Assembly: GCA_945869165.1 (NCBI GenBank)
Contig: CAMBNY010000006.1
Location: 1-64,000 of the forward strand
Length of the DNA: 64,000 nt
Reading direction: 5' to 3'
Source: Comamonas sp. lk
GTDB taxonomy: Bacteria; Pseudomonadota; Gammaproteobacteria; Burkholderiales; Burkholderiaceae_C
In this document: positions 45,264 to 57,371 of the stretch, piece by piece
Numbering within the stretch: position 1 is the stretch's first letter
How the letters are laid out: each line of letters starts with the position of its first letter
Position numbers and translations under genes: made by a program
Notes under the pieces: generated by a model
Seen by the model: only the letters and a program-made list of their open reading frames with translations
Told to the model about the DNA's origin: nothing
The model's database searches: none

Positions 45264-46529
45264 TTAATTTGAAACCCGGGCGCCAAAGCGCTCGCGGATA
45301 TAGTTTTCCACCACCGCTTGGAAGTCGGTGGCAATCGATTCGCCGCGCAAGGTCATGCGCTTTTCTCCGTCTATAAAAACGGGCGCTGCAGGTGCCTCAC
45401 CAGTCCCCGGCAGGCTGATTCCGATATCGGCATGCTTGCTTTCGCCTGGCCCGTTAACAATACAACCCATCACAGCTACCTTTAAGCTTTCTACGCCAGG
45501 GTATTCTTTGCGCCACACTGGCATCTGGTCGCGTAAAAAATTATCAATTTGCTGGGTCAATTCCTGAAAGGTCGTGCTGGTAGTCCGACCGCAGCCAGGG
45601 CAAGCCGTCACGCTGGGCACAAATGCCCGCAGCCCTAGCGCCTGCAAAATTTCCGCCGCTACCACCACTTCCTGATTACGCGACTCACCAGGCGCAGGGG
45701 TGAGTGAAACGCGAATCGTATCGCCGATACCCTCTTGCAGCAAAACCGATAACGCTGCCGTCGAAGCGACGGTGCCTTTGGTACCCATGCCCGCTTCGGT
45801 GAGTCCCAAATGCAAGGGATATGACGTAGTGCGGCCAAGTTCCCGATACACCGCTATCAAGTCCTGCACGCCGCTGACTTTGCAGGAAATTATGATCTGG
45901 TTTGCGGCCATGCCCATCGATTGCGCAAGTTCTGCCGAGCCTACGGCCGAGCTGATTAAGGCCTGGTACATGACCTGCTTGTAATTGCGTGGCTCAGGGA
46001 GTTTGCTATTGGCGTCCATCAATTCGGCCAACAACTCCTGGTCTAGGCTACCCCAATTGACACCAATGCGTACCGGCTTGTCCCAACGCATAGCTGCTTC
46101 GATCATTTGACCAAATTGGCGATCTTTTTTATCACCCTTGCCAACGTTACCTGGGTTGATGCGGTATTTTGACAATGCTTGCGCGCAATCGGGGAAATCA
46201 GTCAGCAAGCGGTGCCCGTTATAGTGAAAATCACCAACCAAGGGAACCGAAATGCCCATGCGGTCCAATTGCTCGCGGATGTAAGGGACCGCCTGCGCGG
46301 CCTCGGGCGTATTCACTGTGATACGCACCATCTCCGAGCCCGCAAGCGCGAGCTCCTTGACCTGGATGGCCGTGCCTATCGCATCGACCGTGTCGGTATT
46401 GGTCATAGACTGAATGCGCACTGGCGCACCGCCGCCGATTGTCACCACCTGGTCACCCCAGATAACGCGGGCTTGGAGTCCTCGGCGACCGGCGACACCA
46501 TTCGAATTGAGATTAATTGCTGGGGACAT
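45264..46529 (-). CDS. ispG: (E)-4-hydroxy-3-methylbut-2-enyl-diphosphate synthase
   Basis: [61 protein letters not shown]. Confidence 0.97.
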   Translation of the reverse strand: MSPAINLNSNGVAGRRGLQARVIWGDQVVTIGGGAPVRIQSMTNTDTVDAIGTAIQVKELALAGSEMVRITVNTPEAAQAVPYIREQLDRMGISVPLVGDFHYNGHRLLTDFPDCAQALSKYRINPGNVGKGDKKDRQFGQMIEAAMRWDKPVRIGVNWGSLDQELLAELMDANSKLPEPRNYKQVMYQALISSAVGSAELAQSMGMAANQIIISCKVSGVQDLIAVYRELGRTTSYPLHLGLTEAGMGTKGTVASTAALSVLLQEGIGDTIRVSLTPAPGESRNQEVVVAAEILQALGLRAFVPSVTACPGCGRTTSTTFQELTQQIDNFLRDQMPVWRKEYPGVESLKVAVMGCIVNGPGESKHADIGISLPGTGEAPAAPVFIDGEKRMTLRGESIATDFQAVVENYIRERFGARVSN

Positions 46530-47434
46530 TAGGGCACCTTGAATCGCGCAACGTTTTCCTGAATGTAGGGCTCCAGCGCAAAAGTCTGGCCCTTCACTAT
46601 CACATCGGTGTGGTCGGCGCGCCCCACCACCACCGACATCGGCAGGGCTCCGTTCACTTCAGCCGCCTCGGACATGACTAAAGTACGGCGCAATAACACA
46701 ACGCCTTTGGCATCGGTCACTTCGACCCATGTGTTTCCACGCGCCTTGAACAGAATCACCGGCGAAGCAGCCTCCAAAGTTGACGAATTCGTCACAACGC
46801 TACTGCCCTGTGCAGCGAGAAGCGGCTGTACATCCGCGGCCAACCCCACTGCGGAAGGCGTTTCGTTAGGCTGCTCAGAATTGGGTCGCGCCACCAGCTC
46901 TGGAGAAGCCTGGACACTTTTGGAGGACGCAGTCAACCACAGTGGGGCTAGGTCACTGGCGACTTGTTTGAGGTGGGGATAAAAAAACAGGGCCGCCGCC
47001 GCCAGCATGCATAAGGCCGCTACCCACCATACTGCCGAAATGGTGCTCGCGTCGCCGCGACGCATAGTTAGCCGCGTCTCTTGAACAAAACCGCCTTTGG
47101 CGGAATGCGATTGAGCAGCGCGCACGTGGGGCATCGCTTGCGGAAGCTTTTGCAAAATGCTCTGGGCGTCCAGCCCTAAATAGCGGGCCACACTGGCGAC
47201 CATCGCGCGACCCAATTGCAAGTTCTGACCTTGTTCGAATTGATCACTCTCGAAGGCTTGGAGGCGCTGAACCGATACCTTCAGACGGGCCGACAGGCTT
47301 TCCAAAGACAAACCGGCATCCAGACGGGCACGTTGCAACATTTGCCCCGCGCTAGGGGAAAGGGGTTGCGCAGCGGCGGACGATTCTTCAGACGGCACAC
47401 GAAGTAGCGACATTTGGTCTTGTGCTTCACTCAT
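46529..47434 (-). CDS. RodZ-like HTH/TM protein with DUF4115-like C-terminus
   Basis: [43 protein letters not shown]-terminal [24 protein letters not shown]. Confidence 0.87.
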   Translation of the reverse strand: MSEAQDQMSLLRVPSEESSAAAQPLSPSAGQMLQRARLDAGLSLESLSARLKVSVQRLQAFESDQFEQGQNLQLGRAMVASVARYLGLDAQSILQKLPQAMPHVRAAQSHSAKGGFVQETRLTMRRGDASTISAVWWVAALCMLAAAALFFYPHLKQVASDLAPLWLTASSKSVQASPELVARPNSEQPNETPSAVGLAADVQPLLAAQGSSVVTNSSTLEAASPVILFKARGNTWVEVTDAKGVVLLRRTLVMSEAAEVNGALPMSVVVGRADHTDVIVKGQTFALEPYIQENVARFKVP

Positions 47435-48248
47435 CGAATTGCCCCTTGTCAAGCAAGCCCACTTCTTTGGACTGCGCAAAGCGTTGGCGAAGCGTATTGC
47501 TCAAAACATTCACTTGTAGTGCATCGCCTGCTTTGCGGGCTACACGAATACCCAACCATAGGGACTCCGCATTGGCAAGATTCGATTCGTTCAAGGGGGA
47601 AATGTAGCTAGCTGCACGTGAATAGTCCGCCTGCGCATAGAGGCGCAGCGCGAGGTTGTAGCTGACTACCGGATTTCCCGGCTCCAATTGGTTCGCCTTG
47701 ATGAGGCTTTTTTCTGCATTGGCCACCTGGCCGGCCTTGGCCTGGCACAAACCTTGTGTCATCCAGGTCTTGGCCTTTGTGTCGTAAGTGGGATGAGCCA
47801 AAGCCGCTGAGAACATGCCCATGGCCTCGTTGAAGCGCCCTTGCTGGCATAAAAACCACCCGTAATTGTGTTGCACCGTGGCTGCCTTCGGCTGTAAAGC
47901 AAGGGCCTGACGAAATCCACCTTCGGCCAACGTGGGCTCATTCATCCTCATATATGTTAAAGCCCGCAAATCATGGGCCTCATACATGCTGCTGTCCAAT
48001 GCCAAACTTTGCTTGACGGCATCTAGTGCATAAGTGTTCTTACCTTGTTCCAAATAGCTAACCGCCAAATCCAAGTACACCCGAGCACGCCGTCTGGCAT
48101 CCGTGTCATCGCTGGCGGTCGTTAAATCTGCGTTACCCGGTCCAGCACAGGCCATCAATAAAAGCACCACGCCCACCAGCGCTACCGCTGCGCCTGTCCT
48201 TCGACCTGCAAGCCAAGCCTGCAGAGTGAGGCGCTTATTGGGCGACAT
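47427..48248 (-). CDS. PilW/PilF-like TPR lipoprotein (type IV pilus biogenesis)
   Basis: Lipobox [12 protein letters not shown]; TPRs [50 protein letters not shown]; between rodZ-like and rlmN. Confidence 0.87.
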   Translation of the reverse strand: MSPNKRLTLQAWLAGRRTGAAVALVGVVLLLMACAGPGNADLTTASDDTDARRRARVYLDLAVSYLEQGKNTYALDAVKQSLALDSSMYEAHDLRALTYMRMNEPTLAEGGFRQALALQPKAATVQHNYGWFLCQQGRFNEAMGMFSAALAHPTYDTKAKTWMTQGLCQAKAGQVANAEKSLIKANQLEPGNPVVSYNLALRLYAQADYSRAASYISPLNESNLANAESLWLGIRVARKAGDALQVNVLSNTLRQRFAQSKEVGLLDKGQFDE

Positions 48249-49401
48249 AAACCAGCTCCGCGGATTGTTGATCGACGGATCGCAAGGCATTTGCGCCTGT
48301 CGCTTTTCGCCTGTCCATGCGTACCATCACGCCAGTACGATCTTTCACTTCACCGGCAAGTTGCCCACAAGCGGCATCAATATCATCACCTCGCGTCTTG
48401 CGGACCGTTGTGACGATGCCTGCATCTGTCAAAGTTCGGGCAAAAGCCTGGACAACAGCCATGGGGGACCGCAGTAATCCGGATGCCGGAAATGGGTTAA
48501 ACGGAATTAAATTAACTTTGCACCAGCTCGTGCGGCCACCGCCGTAGCGACTCAAAAGCGCCACCAATTCCTTTGCCATTGCCGGAGTGTCGTTTACACC
48601 CTGAAGCATGCAGTACTCAAAAGTTATGAAGTCGCGCGGGGCAACTGCCAAATACCTTTCGCAGGCCTGCATTAAATCGTCAAGCGGATATTTTTTGTTC
48701 AAAGGCACCAAGTCGTCCCGCAATAGGTCCTGCGGGGCATGCAACGAAACCGCCAGCGCAACAGGGCAGTCGCGACCCAATCGGTCCATCGATGGCACCA
48801 TGCCCGAGGTCGATACAGTCACCCGTCGCCGCGATAGCCCGTACCCATGGTCATCGAGCATCACGCGTAATGCCGGCAGAACCTCCGCATAATTTTGCAA
48901 AGGCTCTCCCATCCCCATCATGACGACATTGGAAATAATACGTTCATCGCGGGCCAAATGCTTACGCAGAAAGTGCTCGGCGTACCAGAGCTGCGCGACG
49001 ATTTCGCCGACCGTCAGATTGCGGCTGAATCCTTGGTGCCCCGTCGAGCAAAAGCGGCACCCCACTGCGCAGCCGGCTTGCGAAGAAACACATAAGGTGG
49101 CGCGGTCAGCCTCGGGGATGTAAACCGCCTCGATGGCGTCGCCCGCACCCACGTTGAAAAGCCACTTAATGGTGCCGTCTGTTGACTCATATTGCGAGAT
49201 CACGGTCAGCGCCTGGACGGTGGCAGCGACTTTTAGTTTTTCGCGCAACGATTTGGCTAAATCCGTCATTGCATCGAAGTCGCTGACGCCGCGCTGATGA
49301 ATCCAGCGGAACAGTTGAACAGCGCGAAATCGCTTTTCCCCAAGCCGCTCGCAAAAACGGGCCAATGCCTCGAGGTCGTAGTCGAGAAGATTGGCCCGCA
49401 T
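48235..49401 (-). CDS. rlmN: 23S rRNA/tRNA (adenine-C2)-methyltransferase
   Basis: [46 protein letters not shown]. Confidence 0.97.
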   Translation of the reverse strand: MRANLLDYDLEALARFCERLGEKRFRAVQLFRWIHQRGVSDFDAMTDLAKSLREKLKVAATVQALTVISQYESTDGTIKWLFNVGAGDAIEAVYIPEADRATLCVSSQAGCAVGCRFCSTGHQGFSRNLTVGEIVAQLWYAEHFLRKHLARDERIISNVVMMGMGEPLQNYAEVLPALRVMLDDHGYGLSRRRVTVSTSGMVPSMDRLGRDCPVALAVSLHAPQDLLRDDLVPLNKKYPLDDLMQACERYLAVAPRDFITFEYCMLQGVNDTPAMAKELVALLSRYGGGRTSWCKVNLIPFNPFPASGLLRSPMAVVQAFARTLTDAGIVTTVRKTRGDDIDAACGQLAGEVKDRTGVMVRMDRRKATGANALRSVDQQSAELVYVAQ

Positions 49402-49409
49402 GGTTGGGT

Positions 49410-49835
49410 TTAACGGGAGTAGATATTCATGCCAGGGAAGAAAAAGGCGATCTCGACAGCCGCAGTTTCCGGCGCGTCTGAACCATGAACTGCATTGGCG
49501 TCGATGCTGGCGGCGAAATCGGCGCGAATAGTGCCCGGGTTGGCCTTCTTCGGATCAGTAGCTCCCATCAGATCACGGTTCGTAGCGATCGCATGGGGAC
49601 CTTCAAGCGCCTGAATCATTACTGGGCCGGAGATCATGAACTCGACCAAATCCTTGAAAAAGGGGCGTTCTTTGTGAACGGCATAAAAAGCCTCGGCCTC
49701 GCCACGCGATAAATGCGCCATGCGAGCAGCCACCACTTTGAGACCGGCTTTTTCGAAACGGGCATAAATCTGCCCGATAACATTTTTCGCGACAGCGTCG
49801 GGTTTGATGATGGAGAGAGTGCGTTCGATTGCCAT
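49410..49835 (-). CDS. ndk: Nucleoside diphosphate kinase
   Basis: [75 protein letters not shown]. Confidence 0.97.
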   Translation of the reverse strand: MAIERTLSIIKPDAVAKNVIGQIYARFEKAGLKVVAARMAHLSRGEAEAFYAVHKERPFFKDLVEFMISGPVMIQALEGPHAIATNRDLMGATDPKKANPGTIRADFAASIDANAVHGSDAPETAAVEIAFFFPGMNIYSR

Positions 49836-49910
49836 AGTCTTAAGTAAACCTTCGTATTGGATTATTCGCCACCCCGCGTGGCAAAGCAAGCAATTTTAGC
49901 ATCCGCCCCC

Positions 49911-51368
49911 TTAGCGCGGACGGCCCTTGGCCCTTGCTTTGCTGGGGCCGCCGCCCGGCTTTGCGCTGGCGGTTTTACGCTGGCGGGTCAGACTATCCGC
50001 TCCGATATAACCCACCGATGTGCGTAAAGGATCGGGTTGACCCGGGGTTGCAAAGGATCTACCTGCGGGCGATCGGCTGGCCCAAAAACCGTTTTCCGGC
50101 CCGCCGCGCTGACCCGCCGAAGGTATTGCGGCGCGCGGCCCACGTCCCTTGCCTCGAACCTGGAGGCCACGGCGATTGCGCTGCTCAGGACGCTGCTCGC
50201 GCCGCGTATCGACACCCGCATCGTTAGACGCCGCCGAGCCGGCAACAGCGCGGGCCAGCGCACGAATATCGGACTCGTCCAACTCCATCCAGGCGGCTCG
50301 CTTAAGTCCGCGCGGCAATAACATCGCGCCGTAACGGATTCGGATGAGCCGACTGACGGCATGGCCCACCGCTTCCAACATGCGGCGTACTTCGCGGTTG
50401 CGGCCCTCTGAAATCGTAACGCGATACCAGCAGTTGCTGCCCTCCCCGCCACCGTCTTCGATACTGCCGAACTGCGCAATTCCATCGTCAAGGCGTACGC
50501 CTTCGAGCAAGAGTTTCTTCTCTTCGCGGCTGAGCGAGCCAAGGACGCGCACGGCGTATTCGCGCTCCAACCCAAACCGCGGGTGCATCAGCTTGTTGGC
50601 CAATTCTCCTGAGTTCGTGAACAAAAGCAAACCCTCGGTATTGAGGTCTAGCCGCCCGACCGACTGCCATTTACCCTGGTGTAACTTAGGCAGACGGCGA
50701 AAAACCGTGGGGCGGTTCTGCGGGTCGTCGTGGGTGACGACCTCGCCGGCAGGCTTGTGATAGGCGATGACGCGCGCCGGCGGCGGCTCAATTCGAAAGC
50801 GCACCGGTTTGCCGTTAACCTTAATCTGGTCACCGAATTGGATGCGTTGGCCAATATGCGCCGGTTCGTTGTTCACCGAAATGCGGCCCTCCAGAATCAA
50901 GCGCTCCATTTCCAAGCGCGAGCCCATTCCGGATTGCGCGAGAATTTTGTGCAATTTGGGCGTTTCAGCCTGGGGCTGCAGAATGCGCCTAGGCTCGGTT
51001 GTGGGGGCTCCGGATTCCTCCGAATCGAAGGCGCCCGATACCACTGCATCGAAAAGGCTCCCCGTCGATGGCTGTAATTCCACGCCTCCCGAGTGCATCA
51101 GGGGAAAACCCTGCGTCTCGCCATTTGAAAGATCAGGTGGCGATTGGCTCTTGTTTGCGCTGCCAGGGTCTGAAGTCGCGGCCGATGGTCGCAAAGTAGC
51201 GTCATGTAAGTCATGCGCTGGCTCCAGGTGCATAGTCGGCATGAGCGCATCGGCAAGACCCGCATCAGAGTCCGTTGGCTTGGCGCCCGAACGAAGCACA
51301 TGGGGCGTGGTTTCAGTCACAACTACAGCATTAGTCGATTTTTTGGGGGAGCGCGGTACAGGAGACAT
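49911..51368 (-). CDS. RluB-like 23S rRNA pseudouridine synthase with long low-complexity extensions
   Basis: S4 domain [64 protein letters not shown]. Confidence 0.9.
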   Translation of the reverse strand: MSPVPRSPKKSTNAVVVTETTPHVLRSGAKPTDSDAGLADALMPTMHLEPAHDLHDATLRPSAATSDPGSANKSQSPPDLSNGETQGFPLMHSGGVELQPSTGSLFDAVVSGAFDSEESGAPTTEPRRILQPQAETPKLHKILAQSGMGSRLEMERLILEGRISVNNEPAHIGQRIQFGDQIKVNGKPVRFRIEPPPARVIAYHKPAGEVVTHDDPQNRPTVFRRLPKLHQGKWQSVGRLDLNTEGLLLFTNSGELANKLMHPRFGLEREYAVRVLGSLSREEKKLLLEGVRLDDGIAQFGSIEDGGGEGSNCWYRVTISEGRNREVRRMLEAVGHAVSRLIRIRYGAMLLPRGLKRAAWMELDESDIRALARAVAGSAASNDAGVDTRREQRPEQRNRRGLQVRGKGRGPRAAIPSAGQRGGPENGFWASRSPAGRSFATPGQPDPLRTSVGYIGADSLTRQRKTASAKPGGGPSKARAKGRPR

Positions 51369-51370
51369 AT

Positions 51371-52069
51371 TTAAACGCTAGGCGCAGCAGGGTCAGCGAC
51401 CGGCAGTGATAAGCTTTGGACGTCAACTGGCTCGAGTCCTGCCACATCGCCGACGCCAGCCGTGATCGCTGCAGCCTCGGGGGCGGCCATCAATAGTTCA
51501 CTGACTCCGCTTACGCCTGACACTGCGTCCGCCAACATATCAGCGTTAGCCTGCCCCATCGCTTCCAAAGGCGGCAAATCGCCCAAACTTGCAAGACCTA
51601 AGTCGTCCAAAAACTGCTTGGTAGTGGCGAACAAGGCGGGCCTGCCGGGCGCTTCACGGTGCCCTATCACCTCAACCCAGCCTCGGTCCTCCAACTGCTT
51701 GATAAGTAGGGAATTTATAGTGACTCCGCGGATATCTTCCATATCGCCTCTGGTGACCGGCTGTCGATAGGCAATGATGGCCAGTGTTTCCATCGTCGCC
51801 CGGGTATAGCGCGGCGGCTTCTCGGGGTGCAAGCGATCGAGATACTCGCGCATTTCCACCCGGCTTTGGAAGCGCCAGCCGGTGGCAACCTCCACCAATT
51901 CAATTCCTTTGCCTTCCCAGCTTGCTGCGAGCTGGTCCAATAAACCACGAATCTGCGGGTCGGAAAGCGTCTCCTGATACAAAGTTTGCATATCGCGAAC
52001 CGTCAGAGCCTGCTGCCCGCATAACAAGGCGGTTTCCAGAATTCGCAACGCTTGGTCTGTATTGGTCAT
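51371..52069 (-). CDS. scpB: Segregation and condensation protein B
   Basis: [85 protein letters not shown]. Confidence 0.95.
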   Translation of the reverse strand: MTNTDQALRILETALLCGQQALTVRDMQTLYQETLSDPQIRGLLDQLAASWEGKGIELVEVATGWRFQSRVEMREYLDRLHPEKPPRYTRATMETLAIIAYRQPVTRGDMEDIRGVTINSLLIKQLEDRGWVEVIGHREAPGRPALFATTKQFLDDLGLASLGDLPPLEAMGQANADMLADAVSGVSGVSELLMAAPEAAAITAGVGDVAGLEPVDVQSLSLPVADPAAPSV

Positions 52070-52187
52070 GCAATAAGGTGGGCGCGTTTTGCGCTCCGGG
52101 GGTCGAGGTTGTAGTTGATGCGAGGCCAACTATGCGCGGTGGCACTGTTTAGGCGCGCTAGCAAAACGAGGGGCAATAGCCGCGTTT

Positions 52188-53222
52188 CTAAGGCGCCGGC
52201 ACATTGTAACCAAGGCCCCAAGCGGCTAGCAGGTCAGAAATGTCTTTCGGTAATGGACTTTCAAACGCCAGGCGCAGTCCGGTGATCGGATGGACAAATG
52301 ACAGGCGAAAAGCATGCAAGGCCTGTCGGGACAAACCCTCCACTGCAGGCACCCCGTAAACCGTGTCGCCCAACAAGGAATGCCCCAGAGATGCCATATG
52401 CACGCGGATCTGATGGGTACGGCCCGTGTGCAAAATGCAGTGCACCAAGCATGCACTTGGCGCTTGGGCAAGAAAGAAAATGTCCGTCTGTGCGGTTTTG
52501 CCCGGAACTTTGTCTAAATCCACTACCGCCATGCGCAAGCGGTTACGCGGATCGCGACCTATGGCTGCGTGCACGGACCGTTGGTTCGCGCCTTGCCATA
52601 TCCCTTTACCCAAGGCGAGGTATTGGCGATGCATGCTGCGCTCACTAATCGCCTGTACCAAGCCATCCATAGCCGGTCGGCTGCGGGCAACCACCATCAG
52701 GCCGCTGGTATCTTTATCCAATCGATGCACAATGCCTGCTCGGGGAATCATGGAAAGTCCAGGGTCCATCGCCAAAAGGCCATTGAGCAAGGTCCCGCTC
52801 CAGTTTCCAGGCGCCGGATGCACCACCAATCCTGCGGGCTTGTCTATGACGTACACATGTTCGTCCTCATAGACCGGTGCCAAGCCCATTGCTTGACCCA
52901 CGAAGGCCTGACTTTGCGCGCTAGGGCGCAACTCCAGGTCCAAAACGTCGGCGGACTTGAGCTTGCGTGCGTGCTTTGCGATCAGCGCGCCATTCAGCCG
53001 AACATAGCCTGCATCAATCATTTGCTGCAAATAATTGCGCGAAAATTCGGGTACCAACTCGCTCAGAACTTTATCCAGCCGGTAGCCATGCAAATGCATC
53101 GGAACGCTTACCGTGCGCAGTTCCGCGCCTATCGCCAACAACTCGTCACTGTCCTCCTGATCCGCGGCTTGCAATGGGTCGGTCGATATAATGCTGCGGG
53201 CTTGTTCCACGAAAGTTTTCAT
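52188..53222 (-). CDS. rluD: 23S rRNA pseudouridine synthase RluD
   Basis: RLDKVLSELVPEFSRNYLQQMIDAGYVRLNG; IVHRLDKDTSGLMVVARS; TGRTHQIRVHMASLGHSLLGD. Confidence 0.93.
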   Translation of the reverse strand: MKTFVEQARSIISTDPLQAADQEDSDELLAIGAELRTVSVPMHLHGYRLDKVLSELVPEFSRNYLQQMIDAGYVRLNGALIAKHARKLKSADVLDLELRPSAQSQAFVGQAMGLAPVYEDEHVYVIDKPAGLVVHPAPGNWSGTLLNGLLAMDPGLSMIPRAGIVHRLDKDTSGLMVVARSRPAMDGLVQAISERSMHRQYLALGKGIWQGANQRSVHAAIGRDPRNRLRMAVVDLDKVPGKTAQTDIFFLAQAPSACLVHCILHTGRTHQIRVHMASLGHSLLGDTVYGVPAVEGLSRQALHAFRLSFVHPITGLRLAFESPLPKDISDLLAAWGLGYNVPAP

Positions 53223-53223
53223 A

Positions 53224-54090
53224 ATGTTGAGAGTCAAATTATCGGTCGTTTACACGGTGCTTTGGGCTCTAACCATGGCTCTTTTGGGTGGGTGCGCAGC
53301 CGCTCCAGAAGATAAAACCGCAGGGCTTAGCCCTGACAAGCTGTACAGCGAAGCGCGCGATTTGATGGGCAACTCGCAGTGGGACAAAGCCATTCCCTAC
53401 CTGGAAAAGCTGGAATCCAGGGCCGCTGGTACGCCACTGGCACAGCAGGCCCAAGTAGAAAAGGCCTACGCACAATACAAGGCTGGCGAAAGGGCGCAGG
53501 CTATCGCCACGCTAGACCGATTTATCCGCTTGCACCCTGCCAGTCCAGCCTTGGACTATGCGCTCTACCTGAAAGGACTGTGCAACTTCAATGAAAATCT
53601 GGGAATATTTGGCGCCTACACCGGCCAGGACATGGCCGAACGCGATCAGAAAGCGGCCAAGGAGTCCTTTGAGTCTTTCAAAGAGCTGAGCACTCGATTT
53701 CCGCAATCGCGCTACAGCGAAGATGGGTTATTGCGCATGCGGTACATCGTTCAGACTTTGGCGAAAAATGAGGTGTATGTCGCCCGATACTATTTAAAAC
53801 GCGGCGCCTATGTAGCCGCGTTAAATCGTGCACAAACCGCCGTCGCTGACTACCGCGATGCCCCGGCTGTGGAAGAGGCGCTTTACATCATTCACAAGTG
53901 CTATGAAGCACTGGGGATGGTAGACCTCAGCAATGACGCCAAACGCGTCCTCGAGTCGACTTACCCGGGAAGTGACTTTTTAAGCGTCGGTGGGAAAAAA
54001 GAGAGCGATAGTTGGCTTGATATGGGCAAACTCAATCCAAGCAAAATTGATTGGAGTTTTACTAACTTTGACTGGTTAAAGGCCAAGTGA
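53224..54090 (+). CDS. bamD: Outer membrane assembly lipoprotein BamD (ComL)
   Basis: MLRVKLSVVYTVLWALTMALLGGCA lipoprotein signal; KLYSEARDLMGNSQWDKAIPYLEKLESR; divergent from rluD. Confidence 0.92.
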   Translation: MLRVKLSVVYTVLWALTMALLGGCAAAPEDKTAGLSPDKLYSEARDLMGNSQWDKAIPYLEKLESRAAGTPLAQQAQVEKAYAQYKAGERAQAIATLDRFIRLHPASPALDYALYLKGLCNFNENLGIFGAYTGQDMAERDQKAAKESFESFKELSTRFPQSRYSEDGLLRMRYIVQTLAKNEVYVARYYLKRGAYVAALNRAQTAVADYRDAPAVEEALYIIHKCYEALGMVDLSNDAKRVLESTYPGSDFLSVGGKKESDSWLDMGKLNPSKIDWSFTNFDWLKAK

Positions 54091-54098
54091 ACGGCCGC

Positions 54099-56165
54099 TC
54101 ACCCCCCACTGCTGGATCCGCAGGCATGCTCTCGACGCACATCGGCCAGCCCAGCCAGTTCGGCTAACCATTGACTCTCGTCGGGCAGGCGTCGCATGGA
54201 CGGTAAAGCAGCCAATAGTCGTTTGCCATAGCCCTTGGCCGCTAGACGTCCATCGCAAACCACCAATACCCCTCGGTCTTGTTCGCCGCGGATCAATCGT
54301 CCAGCACCTTGCTTCAGCGCAAGGGCGGTATCTGGCAGAAAAAGTTCGGTAAACGGTTTTTCGCAAGCGAGGGCACGGGCCTGCACCAGTGGATCGTCGG
54401 GCGGAGGGAACGGCAATTTGTCAATCACAAGCAATTGCAAAGCGTCGCCTGGGATATCCACGCCCTCCCAAAATGAAGCGCTTGCCACCAGTACGCTACC
54501 GCCTTCAACGTCACTAGTCGAGAATTCGCCGTGCGCGCAATGCGAGCGCACATATCGTTGAATCAATAATTGCTTGGAGGTTTGACCCTGCACCAGCACC
54601 GCGATGCCGGACCCCGCCAAGCCCGCCTCCAGGCCCTGTGCAATCGCATGCATCGCGCGCAGGGTCGTCGTGAGCACCATAGTGCGCCCACCTAAAACGC
54701 GAGCACCCCGCGCGACCAATGCAACAACGGATGCACTGTGGCCTGGGTCCGAAGGTAGAGGCCCTTCATTGGGTATGTACAAAGCGGCCTGCTGCTCATA
54801 GTTAAAAGGGCTGGGTACTTGCAAAACTTGGTGAGCGAGCAGCCCACAATTGCGCACGAACCAGCTTAGTTGCGCATCGGATCCTAAAGTCGCCGAGGTG
54901 AATATCCATGACTTAGAGCTGATGCCTGGTAAATCTGCGTTAGGCGCCAGTAACAAACGCATAAATGGTGCGATCGTGAGGGGGGCTTCATGCAAACTCA
55001 ATCCCGAACCCAGTTCAACCCAACGCACATGATCTGCCGCTACGGGAAGATGAAAGGCCTGCAGACTTTCGATCATCGCCTGACAGCGCTGCATGGACTC
55101 TTTGAGAGCAGGCCAAGCCTGCTCCAAATCTGTACACGTGTGAAGGGCACGCGCAAGCGCACCGAGCAGCCCTTGCAGGTTTTCTTCCCATAAATGCGGG
55201 GCGATGCCATAGGGTGCCGCTCCGGTCCATGGATGCCGGCTATCGTTTGTGGGCATAGCGCCCAGGCCATGTAAAGACTTTGCCGCATGCATAAGGTCTG
55301 CCGCCAGCCCAAGCCAATCGGCCATTGCCCTCAAAGGCCCGCCGCTGTGGCCGGCCAGATGCTGGGACAGCGACAAGGCTTGGCCTGTAGTCCAGCGCCG
55401 CCCTAAGAATTGGACACCCACGTCGCTCAAGCGGTGGGCCTCATCGAAAATCACCGTGCGTACAGTAGGCAATAGCTCGGCTACACCCGAAGCGCGCACA
55501 TTGACATCAGCGAAAAATAAGTGATGGTTGACCACGACCACATCCGACTGCATCGCACGCTGGCGGGCCTTGGCGATATGGCAGTTGTGAATTTGAGGGC
55601 AAGTTCCACCCAGACAGTTTTCTCGACTGGAGGTCACCAATTGGATTAATTTGGGTTGCGCTTCCAAATCGCCGAACTCCGTGATATCGCCATGCACCGT
55701 CTGATGGGCCCAAATGCGAAAGCCTTGCAGCACCTCCTGCTCTTGCAAAGACAGGCCATGTTCGCTCAGATTGACCAGCGAGAGCCGCTGGGCACAAAGA
55801 TAACTGCTTCGCCCCTTCAATAAAGCGGCGCTGACGTGAAGACCCAGGGCAGCAAGTACCAGTGGGAGGTCGCGAAGGTAGAGCTGTTCCTGCAAATTTT
55901 TTGTAGCAGTGGATATCAGTACTTTTTCGCCGATCAGCAGGGCTGGAATGAGGTAGGCCAGCGTTTTACCCACACCCGTTCCCGCCTCGACGGCAAGAAC
56001 GCCACCCTCTTCCATCACTTTGGCCACTGCTTGTGCCATAGCAATTTGGCCGCTACGCGCGCTAAACCCCTCAATATTGCGCGCTAATGGCCCGTTCGGC
56101 GCAAAGGCAGATAGCACGGCGGCTACCAATGACCCAGGGTTGGTTGGGCGCTCCAAGGAAGCCAT
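54099..56165 (-). CDS. DinG/YoaA-like ATP-dependent DNA helicase (XPD family)
   Basis: FSARSGQIAMAQAVAKVMEEGGVLAVEAGTGVGKTLAYLIPAL; FDEAHRLSDVG; QGAGRLIRGEQDRGVLVVCDGR. Confidence 0.92.
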   Translation of the reverse strand: MASLERPTNPGSLVAAVLSAFAPNGPLARNIEGFSARSGQIAMAQAVAKVMEEGGVLAVEAGTGVGKTLAYLIPALLIGEKVLISTATKNLQEQLYLRDLPLVLAALGLHVSAALLKGRSSYLCAQRLSLVNLSEHGLSLQEQEVLQGFRIWAHQTVHGDITEFGDLEAQPKLIQLVTSSRENCLGGTCPQIHNCHIAKARQRAMQSDVVVVNHHLFFADVNVRASGVAELLPTVRTVIFDEAHRLSDVGVQFLGRRWTTGQALSLSQHLAGHSGGPLRAMADWLGLAADLMHAAKSLHGLGAMPTNDSRHPWTGAAPYGIAPHLWEENLQGLLGALARALHTCTDLEQAWPALKESMQRCQAMIESLQAFHLPVAADHVRWVELGSGLSLHEAPLTIAPFMRLLLAPNADLPGISSKSWIFTSATLGSDAQLSWFVRNCGLLAHQVLQVPSPFNYEQQAALYIPNEGPLPSDPGHSASVVALVARGARVLGGRTMVLTTTLRAMHAIAQGLEAGLAGSGIAVLVQGQTSKQLLIQRYVRSHCAHGEFSTSDVEGGSVLVASASFWEGVDIPGDALQLLVIDKLPFPPPDDPLVQARALACEKPFTELFLPDTALALKQGAGRLIRGEQDRGVLVVCDGRLAAKGYGKRLLAALPSMRRLPDESQWLAELAGLADVRREHACGSSSGG

Positions 56166-56273
56166 CGTGGTAGCGGCCCTAGCCCACGCGCAAGTTGGGT
56201 TCAATGCGCAACATGCGACCGATGGGCCCGCCTGGCTCAAAACTTAGGAACGGACAAATGGGGTTTGCCTGCA

Positions 56274-57371
56274 TCAAGTCAAACCCGTATCCACTTTGCG
56301 ACGCTCCAAATCCAGAAATTGCGGGGTTTGCATTTCGTTGAGCCGCGAAACGGTGCGCGGAAACTCATGCGCCAGCGGACCGTCGGTATACAAGTCTTGC
56401 GGCCACACTTGCGCTGAAACAATCAGCTTGACGTGCCGGTCATAGAGCACGTCCACCAGCCAGGTAAAGCGCCTGGCCTCGGCATTGCGGTTGACCGGCA
56501 TATGGGGCACGTCGCTTAGCAGCACCGTATGGAATTGGCTGGCAATTTCCAAGTAATCGTTTTGGGAGCGGGGCCCTCCGCACAGCTCTTTAAAGTCAAA
56601 CCACACCACGCCACCGGCGCGCTTACGGGCATAGATGCTGCGCTGCTCAATACGCAACATGCGGTCACCGTCCTGGGCTTCAGCAAGCTTGGCAAATGCC
56701 TGGGCCATGGCCTCGTCCGCAGCCGGCCCGTTGGGAACATGGTAGAGGTCCAAAGCCCCCATGGCTAGGCGACGATAGTCCACTCCATTGTCCACGTTGA
56801 TCACCTGCATATGTTGATTTAAAAACTTAATCGCACCCAATACCCGGTCCCGGTGCATACCGCCTGGGTATAAGTCGTCTGGCTTGAAATTCGAAGTGGT
56901 AACAAAGCCCACCTCATGGGTGTGCAAAGCTTCCAACAAGCGATGCAGTATCAGCGCATCGGTAATGTCGGCGACGTGAAACTCGTCAAAACAAATCAGC
57001 TTGTATCGATGGGACATGCGCTCGCCCAGCACGTCCAACGGGTTAGTGGTCCCTTGTAAATCGTGAAGCTCGCGATGGACTTCGCGCATGAATTCATGGA
57101 AATGCAGGCGGGCTTTGCGTTTGAGCGGCACTGCTTCAAAAAAACAGTCCATTAAGAAACTTTTGCCTCTGCCAACTCCGCCGTACAAATACACGCCACG
57201 GGGAATGGGAGGGTGGTGGATGAGTTTTTTAAAGGAGTTGCCGCGCTTTTCCTTGTAAATTGTCCACTCCCGGGCACAGGAGTCCAGAGCGTCAACCGCA
57301 CGCAATTGGGCCGGATCGCTGTGGAACCCTCTGGCCGACAATTCTTTCCTGTAGTAATCTAGCACTGACAT
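56274..57371 (-). CDS. zapE: Cell division protein ZapE (AFG1-like ATPase)
   Basis: GVYLYGGVGRGKSFLMDCFFE; LHFHEFMREVHRELH; ICFDEFHVADITDALILHRLLE. Confidence 0.93.
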   Translation of the reverse strand: MSVLDYYRKELSARGFHSDPAQLRAVDALDSCAREWTIYKEKRGNSFKKLIHHPPIPRGVYLYGGVGRGKSFLMDCFFEAVPLKRKARLHFHEFMREVHRELHDLQGTTNPLDVLGERMSHRYKLICFDEFHVADITDALILHRLLEALHTHEVGFVTTSNFKPDDLYPGGMHRDRVLGAIKFLNQHMQVINVDNGVDYRRLAMGALDLYHVPNGPAADEAMAQAFAKLAEAQDGDRMLRIEQRSIYARKRAGGVVWFDFKELCGGPRSQNDYLEIASQFHTVLLSDVPHMPVNRNAEARRFTWLVDVLYDRHVKLIVSAQVWPQDLYTDGPLAHEFPRTVSRLNEMQTPQFLDLERRKVDTGLT

